Shown: positions 16,048 through 24,079 of the stretch, in pieces
How positions within the stretch are numbered: the first letter of the stretch is position 1
Layout of the letters: every line of letters begins with the position of its first letter
Origin: CAZQIC01 sp964593555
Lineage (GTDB): Bacteria; Bacteroidota; Bacteroidia; JAFLBG01
Reading direction: 5' to 3'
DNA length: 34,851 nucleotides
NCBI GenBank assembly: GCA_964593555.1
Contig: CAZQIC010000039.1
Span: 1-34,851, forward strand
Position numbers and translations under genes: made by a program
The notes under the pieces: generated by a model
What the model saw: only the letters and a program-made list of their open reading frames with translations
Told to the model about the DNA's origin: nothing
The model's database searches: none

Positions 16048-16725
16048 TCAGAACTTTGTGGCGCACCCATCGATGCGGTGCTTACCGCCAATACGCCTGT
16101 TCTTTTTAACACCATTGTGTCTTGGGCCGGTATTAAATATTTTATCTCCTTTCTTATTATGAACTTTTGATGCGGCTGAACTTCCCGAACCTTTACTATC
16201 ATCAGTTGCAATAGCAGGTGTTGAAGATGCTTTTTGCACTTCTTCTATTTTTGGTTCTTCAGGAGTGATCCCGATGGCTATCGGGACTTCTTTTTTTACT
16301 TCAACTGTTTCAGTATTATTTTCAGGCACATTCTCTTCAAGAATTTTTTCTTCTACATTTTCAACTTTCTCATTTTCTGTTTCTTCATTTTCAGCAACCT
16401 CTTCCTGTTTTACTTTCTTTTTCTCTTCAGGAAATAAATTATAACGCCTCGTTGTATAAAAATCTGAAGTTGACTTATTGCCTGTACTTGTAGATCTGTT
16501 TGTTTTAGCCACATGAACGGGTATTGACTGTTGCTCCTGGGTAGATTTTTGTTGTTGCTCAGGAACAATTTTTACATTTTTTTTACCTTGGCTACTGCTT
16601 AAATATTTAAAGTAATCTGCTTTAGAAGTTGTCTTTTTCTTGCTCCACGTAGGACAATCGGTAGAGCCTTGCGCAAGGCTCACCAAGGGAAAAACAATTA
16701 TTGTTATGTAGCTTAAAAAACGCAT
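16048..16725 (-). CDS. Exported low-complexity protein of unknown function (225 aa)
   Basis: A signal peptide (RFLSYITIIVFPLVSLAQ) precedes DCPTWSKKK and KADYFKYLSSSQGKK. The centre is highly charged and repetitive (Lys/Glu/Val, e.g. EENEETENEKVENVEEKILEE reading pattern), predicted disordered. The C-terminus is basic, KKNRRIGGKHRIDGCATKF. An in-frame copy of a palindromic repeat encodes VPIAIGI in the acidic part. The gene stands alone, with about 170 bp on each side. I do not recognise the family; a periplasmic or surface role is likely from the signal peptide. Confidence 0.65.
   Translation of the reverse strand: MRFLSYITIIVFPLVSLAQGSTDCPTWSKKKTTSKADYFKYLSSSQGKKNVKIVPEQQQKSTQEQQSIPVHVAKTNRSTSTGNKSTSDFYTTRRYNLFPEEKKKVKQEEVAENEETENEKVENVEEKILEENVPENNTETVEVKKEVPIAIGITPEEPKIEEVQKASSTPAIATDDSKGSGSSAASKVHNKKGDKIFNTGPRHNGVKKNRRIGGKHRIDGCATKF
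16269..16286. repeat. Palindromic repeat inside the low-complexity gene
   Basis: TCCCGAT-GGCT-ATCGGGA, 7-bp arms and a 4-nt loop. This is a very common dispersed palindrome in Bacteroidota. It sits in frame and is translated as part of VPIAIGI. Confidence 0.6.
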
Positions 16726-16912
16726 ATCGTTCTATAACGCAACAAGTGTGCCGTTTGTTTCAATAAAAATGGGTCTATTTATGTTTTTCTTCATTTTATC
16801 TATAAATAGCTGTGTCTAATGTATCACATTTGTGTTTATCCCTGTAATCTGTGGTGATTTTTTTTACCCCCACGTATTCTTTTGAGCATGTACGTATATA
16901 ATGCCTATCCCT

Positions 16913-19909
16913 TTACTTAGTCACATCGCCTGTCGAAATATGTTCATTCGATTCCACCTCATCCCTATTCAACACGTCAAGCTTTTTCATATAATTTACT
17001 TCGATACTCATAAAATCAAACTCCTCCACTACTTTTCCTTTGATCAAATAGCAACCTCCGCCCCTGAAAGGAAATTGTTCAAGTGTATTTGGGAAATGAA
17101 CTGTATCAAAAAAATATCCATCGCTGTCTAAAAAAGTTCCGAAACACATATCCTGTCCTTTAGATGTAGACGTAATTTTGGTGTTTACGTGGTATCCTGC
17201 AATAGTCACTTCTTTGTTTGTATACTTTTGTAATTGCGCGGCCTTAACAGTTAGTCCTTCCATATTTTTAGTGAGTGAGAATGGTGAACATAAAGGAAAT
17301 CCCAAGATCTCCATTTCGTCCAACGCATCATCCAATGGATGGTGACTTAATTGAGGCAATTGAAATTTTTTAACGGGGGCGTGGAACAGCTCCTTTACAG
17401 GATTGGATTTTTTTTGACTGCCCAGTATGCTATGTATTTCCCACAGCAATTCTTTTTTTGATTTACCTGTAAACCGAAATGCTCCTACACGAATAAGTAT
17501 TCGCAACTGCTCTACCGATATGCGAACTCTTTTGATAAAATCTGTAAGATCCACAAAAGGTCCATTAGCGTGGCGTTCCAGAAGAACAACCATGGCAGAC
17601 TGTTTTTCCAATTCCCCGATATGTGCAAAACCAATGTATATATCATCGTTGCAGATAACAGTTGCATGATCACTGTTATTAATACAAGGAGCCAGCATAT
17701 TAGCGCCCGACATTTTTGCTTCGTGTATATAATTTTCGGTGCGATAAAATCCGCCGAAGTTATTTATTACTCCCACCATAAACTCCTTAGGAAAATATGC
17801 TTTGAGGTATAAACTCTGATAACTCTCCACAGCATAGGATGCGGAATGTCCCTTTGAAAAAGAATAGCCCGCAAAACTTTCTATCTGTCTCCATATTTCG
17901 CGTGTGTCATTTTCGTCATGACCGATCCTTTTACAATTTTCAAAAAAACTTTTTTCGGCTTTTAAAAACTCGTTTCTCCCCCTGAATTTTCCCGACATTC
18001 CCCTGCGCAGCACATCAGCCTCTGCTAAAGAAAGTCCTGCAAAATAATGAGCTACTTTAATTACATCTTCCTGGTATACCATAATACCAAATGTTTCAGG
18101 CATCAGCTCCAGCATTCTGCGATTGCCCTTTTCCCTTCGGTCCTTATCACGAAACCGTAAAATGTATTCGCGCATCATTCCCGATTTTGCAACACCGGGG
18201 CGTATGATAGAACTTGCTGCTACTAATCCCAGATACGTGTCGGCTCGCAATTTTGAAAGGAGCATTCGCATAGCGGGTGATTCTACATAAAAACAACCCA
18301 TTGTTTTTCCCGTACGTAAAAGCGTTTTTATTTTTTCATCTTTTTTAAACGCGGCTATATTATGAATGTCAATATCAATTCCTTTATTTTTCTTTACTAT
18401 TTCAATGGTATCTTTTATATGTCCTAAGCCACGCTGACTTAAAATATCGAACTTGTACAAGCCAATATCTTCAGCCTCTATCATACTAAATTGCGTTAAA
18501 GGATAACCTTTGGGAGGCATACTGGTGGCTGTATAATAATGAATTGGTTTCTCGGAAATAAGAATTCCTCCTGCATGTATACTTAAATGACTGGGGAAAT
18601 CGTGAATATAATTACTGTACTTGTAAATAAGCTGCGCAATACTATCAGGCGTTTGCCCGAATTTTCTGCCTGCCCGCCGATCGGGAGGGTTATCCACCAA
18701 GTCATCAATTTCATTTTTGGGCAGGCCAAATACTTTTCCCAATTCCCTGATCAAAGACCTTGACTGGAACGTATTGTACGTTGCCAGCAAAGAGGTATGT
18801 TTATGGCCATGTGCTTTAAAAATATAATCAATAATTTCATCACGGTCTTGCCACGAAAAATCAATATCAAAATCGGGAGGATTAACACGATGAGGATTAA
18901 TGAACCGTTCAAAATAAAGATCGAGTTCAATAGGATCAACGTCTGTGATCTTTAAACAATATGCTGCGAGGCTGTTGGCACCGCTTCCACGACCAACATA
19001 AAAAAAATTACGTTCGCGGGCATATTTTACAATATCCCAATTGATAAGAAAGTAAGAACAAAAATCCATTTCAATGATCATTTGTAATTCCTTCTCCAAT
19101 CTTTTATAAATGGATTCATCGGGATTATCATATCTCTCTTTTAATCCTTTGTAACATTCCGCTCGTAACAATTCGTAGTCGTTTAGAATATTTCCCGTAA
19201 ATGTTTTTTTATTCTTGCTTTTTTTGAATTCAAAATTTATCTGACAATCATCAATTATTTTTTTTGTATTCGCTATTAATTGGGGGAACTCATTATATAT
19301 GTTCTGCAACTCTTGTTCCTGTAACATTGTTTCATTCTCTGATGCCTGCTCGCTCAGTGGTAATTTACTTAAGAGCGTGTTGTTATCAATAGCGCGCAAC
19401 AAACGATGTGCATTAAAATCTTTTTTATTTCGAAACGTAACCGGAGACAGAATAACTAATTTATGTTGATGGTGTTTTGCTTCTGAAAATCGGAGTTTAT
19501 TTAACTCGTTCTGTTTTATTCCAACGAATTCATTATCGTGCAACAGCGAAGGGTGTATTGTACCAAAAGGATAAATGATATAACTGTTATTAAATTCCGG
19601 AGCACGATTTTCTAACTTTATTTCATTGTTCAGGATCCGTGATAAATACCTATTCAACTCCATGAATCCTTCGTTGTTCCGGGCGATACCCACATAATGT
19701 TGTTTTACGCCTTCACGGAAATCAATGCCAACGATTGGTTTTACATTATACTTTGGTGCTTCACGAATAAAATCAAGACAAGCAGATGTATTATTAATAT
19801 CAGTAAGTACAAACGATTCAATGTTTTTTTGTTTCGCTTCCTGCAAAAGATCTATCACGGAAAAAGTTCCGTATTTAAAACTGAAATATGTGTGGCAGTT
19901 GAGATACAT
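16913..19909 (-). CDS. Second DNA polymerase III alpha subunit, DnaE2/error-prone type (998 aa)
   Basis: I start at ATG 19909; the frame extends upstream only through a hairpin repeat. The PHP domain at the N-terminus reads YLNCHTYFSFKYGTFS, where the usual HxHS metal motif is degenerate, so a proofreading-like activity is unlikely. The polymerase core has VGRGSGANSLAAY (~305), FERFINPHRVNPPDFDIDF with catalytic Asp residues (~345-351), LYKFDILSQ with the third Asp, and GGILIS. A helix-hairpin-helix region and an OB-fold (VTIAGYHVNTKITSTSKGQD) follow. It is shorter than replicative DnaE (~1150+) and lies downstream of a Y-family polymerase, so it is the Bacteroidota counterpart of the imuB-dnaE2 translesion cassette. 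An in-frame palindromic repeat lies at ~407-414. Confidence 0.9.
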   Translation of the reverse strand: MYLNCHTYFSFKYGTFSVIDLLQEAKQKNIESFVLTDINNTSACLDFIREAPKYNVKPIVGIDFREGVKQHYVGIARNNEGFMELNRYLSRILNNEIKLENRAPEFNNSYIIYPFGTIHPSLLHDNEFVGIKQNELNKLRFSEAKHHQHKLVILSPVTFRNKKDFNAHRLLRAIDNNTLLSKLPLSEQASENETMLQEQELQNIYNEFPQLIANTKKIIDDCQINFEFKKSKNKKTFTGNILNDYELLRAECYKGLKERYDNPDESIYKRLEKELQMIIEMDFCSYFLINWDIVKYARERNFFYVGRGSGANSLAAYCLKITDVDPIELDLYFERFINPHRVNPPDFDIDFSWQDRDEIIDYIFKAHGHKHTSLLATYNTFQSRSLIRELGKVFGLPKNEIDDLVDNPPDRRAGRKFGQTPDSIAQLIYKYSNYIHDFPSHLSIHAGGILISEKPIHYYTATSMPPKGYPLTQFSMIEAEDIGLYKFDILSQRGLGHIKDTIEIVKKNKGIDIDIHNIAAFKKDEKIKTLLRTGKTMGCFYVESPAMRMLLSKLRADTYLGLVAASSIIRPGVAKSGMMREYILRFRDKDRREKGNRRMLELMPETFGIMVYQEDVIKVAHYFAGLSLAEADVLRRGMSGKFRGRNEFLKAEKSFFENCKRIGHDENDTREIWRQIESFAGYSFSKGHSASYAVESYQSLYLKAYFPKEFMVGVINNFGGFYRTENYIHEAKMSGANMLAPCINNSDHATVICNDDIYIGFAHIGELEKQSAMVVLLERHANGPFVDLTDFIKRVRISVEQLRILIRVGAFRFTGKSKKELLWEIHSILGSQKKSNPVKELFHAPVKKFQLPQLSHHPLDDALDEMEILGFPLCSPFSLTKNMEGLTVKAAQLQKYTNKEVTIAGYHVNTKITSTSKGQDMCFGTFLDSDGYFFDTVHFPNTLEQFPFRGGGCYLIKGKVVEEFDFMSIEVNYMKKLDVLNRDEVESNEHISTGDVTK
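18668..18690. repeat. Palindromic repeat inserted in the dnaE-like gene
   Basis: The sequence CCTGCCCGCCGATCGGGAGGG surrounds a perfect CCGATCGG core. It encodes a PPDRRAGR segment that the DnaE family does not require, between the EIDDLVDN and FGQTPDSIAQ parts of the protein. It resembles the dispersed CCTGCCCG-type repeats of Bacteroidota. Confidence 0.55.
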
Positions 19910-19913
19910 AGTG

Positions 19914-19993
19914 GCCTCACCCCCTCTTTCCCCCTCTCCATTTGGAGAGGGGGATGTCAATGGAGTGTCAACGACAGTGACAGGGGGTGAGGC
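19914..19993. repeat. Nested inverted-repeat element between the two polymerase genes
   Basis: Outer arms GCCTCACCCCCT (19914-19925) and AGGGGGTGAGGC (19982-19993) enclose a second hairpin CCCCCTCTCCA-TT-TGGAGAGGGGG (19930-19953). The element fills the gap exactly: its right edge is the last base of the Y-polymerase stop codon, and its left edge is 5 bp from the dnaE-like ATG. It could attenuate read-through or hide the ribosome site of the downstream gene. Confidence 0.75.
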
Positions 19994-21201
19994 TACGCCG
20001 CCCGTCCATTAAAAGGATTAAATTTTCTTAACGTATGTTCCACACCAACAGCGCGCTGTATTTTATCATCACCAAAACGAACACGCATTTTATCCATGGC
20101 TTGATATAAGCGTATCATCTCTTCAGAATCTTCAAACATATTTATCTGGTATGAGCCGCGCACCAAATGACTGAAACGTACCCCAATCAATCGAATCAAC
20201 ATACGACGCTGATACACTTTATCAAACAACTCTTTCACTTTTGAAATAAGTGTATGATCGCATGATGTGTATGCAATGTGCGCCTGCATAGTATGTGTAT
20301 CAAAATTTGAATACCGAATTTTGACCGTAACACAGGCTGTCAGCTTTTCTTCGCTTCGCATTTGAAAAGCTAACTTCTCCGTCATGGCAACAAGAATCGA
20401 CTTCATTTTTTGAATGTCGGTCGTGTCACGGTCAAAGGTTTCTTCGGTAGATAATGATTTACGCTCTGAATATTGTTCAACAGGTGAGTTGTCAATGGCA
20501 TTGGCTTTTTTCCAGATCACAATTCCATTTTGCCCCAACACATTCTCCAATAATTCAACAGGCATATCCTGTAATGTTTTTACTTTATACACTCCCATAC
20601 TCTTTAACAGGTGAGCTGTTTTTTCCCCTATCATTGGTATTTTACTTACCGGCATAGGAGCCAGGAATATTTTTTCTTTGCCCAACTCTATCTGGCGTTC
20701 TCCATTTGGTTTAGCCTCGCCGGTAGCAACTTTAGAAACCGTTTTATTTTTCGACAAGCCAAAAGAAATAGGTAAGCCAGTTTCTTTTATTATACGCTGC
20801 CGCAACTCGGATGCCATTTTATAACAGCCAAAAAATTTATCCATACCGGTGAGGTCTACATAAAACTCATCGATAGATGATTTCTCGTATACCGGAACGC
20901 TTTCACTTATTATCTCTGTTATATCATGAGAAAATTTACTGTACTGCTCATAATCGCCGCGGATGATAATTGCTTCGGGACATAACCTCCTTGCCAGCTT
21001 CATGGGCATGGCAGAATGTATCCCAAACTTGCGGGCCTCATAGCTGCAGGATGCCACCACTCCTCTGTCGCTGCTACCGCCTACCAATACTGGCTTACCC
21101 ATTAAGGCACTATTTTGCAAACGGGATACCGATACAAAGAATGTATCCAGATCCATGTGCATCACAGTACGGTTTTCGTCGGCCCCAAGAGAGAAAAGCA
21201 T
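19993..21201 (-). CDS. Y-family (DinB/UmuC-type) translesion DNA polymerase (402 aa)
   Basis: Motifs in order: MDLDTFFVSVSRL (catalytic Asp17 and Asp19), VVASCSYEARKFGIHSAMP, SSIDEFYVDLTG (catalytic Asp-Glu, ~109-112), the GLSKNKTVSKVATGEAKPNG finger/palm segment, and an HhH region (IPMIGEKTAHLLKSMGV). A little-finger domain completes the fold. Near the C-terminus QINMFED matches the beta-clamp binding motif. Length is normal. It is transcribed ahead of the dnaE-like gene and divergently from the S24 repressor, the usual arrangement of an inducible mutagenesis cassette in Bacteroidota. Confidence 0.93.
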   Translation of the reverse strand: MLFSLGADENRTVMHMDLDTFFVSVSRLQNSALMGKPVLVGGSSDRGVVASCSYEARKFGIHSAMPMKLARRLCPEAIIIRGDYEQYSKFSHDITEIISESVPVYEKSSIDEFYVDLTGMDKFFGCYKMASELRQRIIKETGLPISFGLSKNKTVSKVATGEAKPNGERQIELGKEKIFLAPMPVSKIPMIGEKTAHLLKSMGVYKVKTLQDMPVELLENVLGQNGIVIWKKANAIDNSPVEQYSERKSLSTEETFDRDTTDIQKMKSILVAMTEKLAFQMRSEEKLTACVTVKIRYSNFDTHTMQAHIAYTSCDHTLISKVKELFDKVYQRRMLIRLIGVRFSHLVRGSYQINMFEDSEEMIRLYQAMDKMRVRFGDDKIQRAVGVEHTLRKFNPFNGRAA

Positions 21202-21206
21202 GAGAT

Positions 21207-21237
21207 TTTGATATTTAAAAAGTGTTTTATATCTTTG
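21207..21237 (+). promoter_or_regulatory. Promoter toward the XRE-S24 repressor gene
   Basis: TTTG (21207-21210), 19-bp spacer, TATCTTTG (21230-21237): an exact TTTG-N19-TAnnTTTG match. Transcription would start near 21244 and run toward 21353 with a leader of about 109 nt. The right end of the -7 box forms the left arm of the palindrome at 21234-21254. Confidence 0.55.
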
Positions 21238-21254
21238 ATTAGTTTTTAATCAAA
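21234..21254. promoter_or_regulatory. Perfect palindromic operator candidate in the divergent promoter region
   Basis: TTTGATTA (21234-21241), 5-bp spacer, TAATCAAA (21247-21254). Both arms overlap -7 boxes: TATCTTTG on + and TAAGTTTG on - (21258-21251). A dimeric repressor bound here would block both promoters. The XRE-S24 protein encoded next door is the obvious candidate ligand. Confidence 0.55.
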
Positions 21255-21258
21255 CTTA
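21251..21258 (-). promoter_or_regulatory. -7 element toward the Y-family polymerase gene
   Basis: On the minus strand the sequence reads TAAGTTTG, an exact TAnnTTTG. Its distance to ATG 21201 (about 45 nt after the expected start) is suitable. I see no convincing -33 box, which fits a promoter that depends on activation or derepression. Confidence 0.4.
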
Positions 21259-21259
21259 C

Positions 21260-21274
21260 GACTACAATATAGTC
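21260..21274. promoter_or_regulatory. Second short palindrome next to the operator
   Basis: GACTA-CAATA-TAGTC, 5-bp arms and a 5-bp spacer, the same geometry as the neighbouring larger palindrome. It may be a second binding site for the S24 repressor. Confidence 0.4.
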
Positions 21275-21352
21275 TATTATTTTAAATAAGAAAATAGTGT
21301 TGAAAAATATTTCTCAAGCCCGAACAAATAAGTAAAACAAACACGCATATAT

Positions 21353-22165
21353 ATGTTTTTCCAATCCAACATTAAATTTTTGCGCGAACGCAAAAAAATT
21401 TCACAGGAATCCATCGCTAAAGTCCTTGGGTTTAAACGAACTACGCTAAACAACTACGAGAATGGCTATGCGCAGCCCAAGCTGGAAATGCTGCCCTTTT
21501 TCTCTAAGTATTATAAGATATCTATTGATACACTTATTAATATTGATCTGACACGGTTATCAGAACTACAATTGCGTGACCTCGAAGCTGGCAACGATGC
21601 ATACGTTAAAGGAAGTAAATTACGAGTGCTTGCAACTACAGTTGATAGAAACAACCGTGAAAATATAGAACTGGTTTCTGTAAAAGCGAAAGCGGGATAC
21701 ACCGCAGGCTATAACGACCCGGAATATATAAGCGGCTTGCCTACTTTTCAATTACCATTTTTATCTCACGATCGTAAATACAGAACCTTCCAGATCGATG
21801 GTGATTCTATGCTTCCTATTCCGGATAAATCATATGTAACCGGACAATACGTTGAAGACTGGAACGAAGTAAAAGACGGGCATGCCTATGTTATTCTTAC
21901 ACTTGATGACGGAGTTGTATTTAAAGTCGCCTATAACCAGATACGTACTAAAAAGAAATTGTTGCTGCGCTCTCTCAACTCTTTATGCAAGCCTTACGAA
22001 ATAAAAATTGCCGATGTAAAAGAAATATGGAAATTTGTGTATTATACAAGTCCGCAATTACCCGAACCTGTTATTGAAAAGGATGCATTGGTAACTTCGG
22101 TTACTAAACTGCAGCATGATGTTCACCAGCTCATGAGTAAGGTAGAAGCGGTGCTTGAAAAATAA
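21353..22165 (+). CDS. XRE-family HTH / S24 peptidase repressor, LexA/UmuD-like (270 aa)
   Basis: Residues ~5-62 form an XRE helix-turn-helix (LRERKKISQESIAKVLGFKRTTLNNYENG). A linker with KAKAGYTAGYNDPEYI contains the probable self-cleavage bond Ala114-Gly115. The S24 domain has the catalytic Ser152 in FQIDGDSMLP and Lys191 in GVVFKVAY, the Ser-Lys dyad of LexA/UmuD proteins. A short C-terminal coiled segment follows (VTKLQHDVHQLMSKVEAVL). It is therefore likely a damage-responsive repressor that cleaves itself in a RecA-dependent way. It is divergent from the Y-polymerase and dnaE-like genes across a palindromic operator and presumably controls them and itself. Confidence 0.92.
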   Translation: MFFQSNIKFLRERKKISQESIAKVLGFKRTTLNNYENGYAQPKLEMLPFFSKYYKISIDTLINIDLTRLSELQLRDLEAGNDAYVKGSKLRVLATTVDRNNRENIELVSVKAKAGYTAGYNDPEYISGLPTFQLPFLSHDRKYRTFQIDGDSMLPIPDKSYVTGQYVEDWNEVKDGHAYVILTLDDGVVFKVAYNQIRTKKKLLLRSLNSLCKPYEIKIADVKEIWKFVYYTSPQLPEPVIEKDALVTSVTKLQHDVHQLMSKVEAVLEK

Positions 22166-22179
22166 AGGCCTCTCCCCTA

Positions 22180-22224
22180 CCCCTCTCCAAACTTGTCCTG
22201 AGCAAGGTCGAAGGAGGAGAGGGG
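22180..22224. repeat. Hairpin repeat downstream of the S24 repressor gene
   Basis: CCCCTCTCC (22180-22188) pairs with GGAGAGGGG (22216-22224). The loop holds a CTTGTCCTGAGC-AAGGTCGAAGG unit of the dispersed Bacteroidota type. It lies 15 bp after the repressor stop and may end or protect that transcript. Confidence 0.65.
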
Positions 22225-22275
22225 AGCAACTTGATTGCTCTTCCAAAGTTTAAATAAAATGAAAAATAAGATATT

Positions 22276-23658
22276 TTGTTTGCCATAGTCGACATAGAAA
22301 CCACAGGCGGAAGTCCCGCACACAGCAAAATAATTGAAATTGCCGCTGTGATACATGATGGATTAAGTGTGGTAAAAACTTTTTCTACTCTTATAGATCC
22401 TGAATGTAATATTCCTTATAGCATAACCCGGTTAACCGGCATTACCGATTCAATGGTAAGAGGCGCACCCAAATTTTATGAGATAGCTAAGGAATTTTAT
22501 TTACTCACGCACGATAAAATATTCATCGCACATAACGTCAGTTTCGACTACAATTTTATACGCCATGAATATGAATCTATGGGAGGAGAATATTCCCCTA
22601 AAAAATTATGCACCGTTCAACTGAGCCGAAAATTAATTCCCGGATTAAAATCGTATAGTCTTGGCAATATTTGTAATGATCTTAATATAATAGTGAATGG
22701 AAGGCACCGTGCAGCCGGTGATGCTATGGCTACCGCAAAACTTTTTGAAATTTTATTGGAGAAAAAGAATGAACACAAAACATTAAGCACATTTAATATT
22801 GATGAGATCAGTACCCCTAAACTCAACACCATTCGAAGGCAGCTTATTGATAAGCTTCCGGAGAAACCAGGTGTATATTATTTTCTTAATAAGGAACGCG
22901 AAATAATATATGTTGGCAAAAGCAATAACATTAAAAGCCGCGCCATCAGTCATCTGAGTAATACCCGGTCTAAAAAAGGAATAAGCATGGTCAATGCTGT
23001 TTATGAAATTGATTACTGTCTTACGGGAAGTGAGATGATTGCCTTACTGATGGAGAGCGATGAAATAAAAAAACACAAACCCATCTATAACCACGCCAAA
23101 AAAAGATCGAGTTTTAGCCACGGCATTACTTCAGTTACAAATGAAGATGGCTATTTGTGCTTAAAGACGGTAAAAGTTACAAAGGAAATAGAAACCATTA
23201 GCAATTTCACAACCGCAGATGGCGCCACGAATGAACTTTATTATCTTATTGAAGAATTCGAGTTGTGTCAAAAATTATGCGGTTTATACGAGACGAATAA
23301 AGCTTGTTTTCACTACCAGGTAAAAAAATGTAATGGCGCATGTGTACATGTTGAGCCCCCTGAAGAGTATAATGAAAGAGTAAACAACGCCATTAATAAA
23401 TTAGGAATAGAGAAAGTATCCTTCGCTCTTGTTGACACCGGCCGAACTAAAGAAGAAAGATCTGTTGTCCTCATTGAGAATGGACAATACAAAGGCTTTG
23501 GCTTTGTACCCACTGAAAATTCAATCCGTTCGTTTGAAGAATTTGAATCGTTTATCACTTCTTATGACGACAACAGGGACATACAAATGATCATTAAATC
23601 ATTTATAGATAACCAAAAAATAAAAAAGATATACTTTAATGGCAAAAATCCATCTTAA
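22276..23658 (+). CDS. DEDDh exonuclease fused to GIY-YIG (UvrC/Cho-like) nuclease (460 aa)
   Basis: The start is TTG 22276: the frame has a stop at 22267 and the only ATG nearby (22259) is out of frame and closes after nine codons. The protein then begins exactly where homologues do, FAIVDIETTGG. Residues 1-~165 are a DnaQ-like exonuclease with DIETTG, HNVSFDYNFIRHE and HRAAGDA (the Asp-Glu, Asp and His-Asp positions). Residues ~195-275 are a GIY-YIG nuclease (KPGVYYFLNKEREIIYVGKSNNIKSRAISHL) as in UvrC and Cho. The remainder is cysteine-containing (CQKLCGLYE, CFHYQVKKCNGACVH). It probably acts in DNA repair, next to the mutagenesis cassette. Weak start use may limit expression. Confidence 0.88.
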   Translation: MFAIVDIETTGGSPAHSKIIEIAAVIHDGLSVVKTFSTLIDPECNIPYSITRLTGITDSMVRGAPKFYEIAKEFYLLTHDKIFIAHNVSFDYNFIRHEYESMGGEYSPKKLCTVQLSRKLIPGLKSYSLGNICNDLNIIVNGRHRAAGDAMATAKLFEILLEKKNEHKTLSTFNIDEISTPKLNTIRRQLIDKLPEKPGVYYFLNKEREIIYVGKSNNIKSRAISHLSNTRSKKGISMVNAVYEIDYCLTGSEMIALLMESDEIKKHKPIYNHAKKRSSFSHGITSVTNEDGYLCLKTVKVTKEIETISNFTTADGATNELYYLIEEFELCQKLCGLYETNKACFHYQVKKCNGACVHVEPPEEYNERVNNAINKLGIEKVSFALVDTGRTKEERSVVLIENGQYKGFGFVPTENSIRSFEEFESFITSYDDNRDIQMIIKSFIDNQKIKKIYFNGKNPS

Positions 23659-23663
23659 AAACT

Positions 23664-23972
23664 TTACCCTAAGACCACGCCACCAGCAGCAATTGCTTTA
23701 GGACATTCGCCGGGCAAATTTGTTTGACAAACTGTGTTACAGCCTCTTGTGCCATCTGCTCTCACTGTACAACCAATATCATTTTTAGTGCATCCTTCTC
23801 TATCAGAATCACAACAAGCGCTCATAGGATTACTGCATTCATTAAAATTATTAGTATAAGCACCTGCTCGCCCTTGAGCCGCTTGGCCTACAAGGGTCAA
23901 CTCTTCCTTTTTAGATAAAGTTATAAAGCTATCAACCCTTAGGTCGGTAAGTTTTAATTTTTTACGATTCAT
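23664..23972 (-). CDS. Pinensin-like Cys-rich RiPP (lanthipeptide-type) precursor, orphan (102 aa)
   Basis: The N-terminal ~27 residues, RKKLKLTDLRVDSFITLSKK, match the leader pattern of pinensin-family class I lanthipeptide precursors (KLKLxDLxVxSFVT). The C-terminal part has eight cysteines (NEC, ACC, EGC, IGC, RGC, TVC, GEC) mixed with Ser, Thr and Gly and ends AIAAGGVVLG. No LanB, LanC, transporter or peptidase gene is in the window, so modifying enzymes, if any, are elsewhere. It is convergent with the exonuclease/GIY-YIG gene and ends 6 bp from it. An alternative is an unmodified disulfide-rich small protein. A -7-like TAGCTTCG lies upstream on the minus strand at 23999-23992. Confidence 0.65.
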   Translation of the reverse strand: MNRKKLKLTDLRVDSFITLSKKEELTLVGQAAQGRAGAYTNNFNECSNPMSACCDSDREGCTKNDIGCTVRADGTRGCNTVCQTNLPGECPKAIAAGGVVLG

Positions 23973-24079
23973 TTGTTATATAATTTTAACACGAAGCTAA
24001 TGAGGCAATATTACCTCTGTATTAAGACGAATTTAAGATTAGGCTGTAATTTCGAGAAACAACAGACTCTTACACCTAA

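Noticed and set aside
19921..19960. N-terminal extension of the DnaE-like protein (SPSPNGEGERGGEA)
   Set aside because: This is translation of the hairpin repeat; family homology starts at MYLNCHTYFS (ATG 19909).
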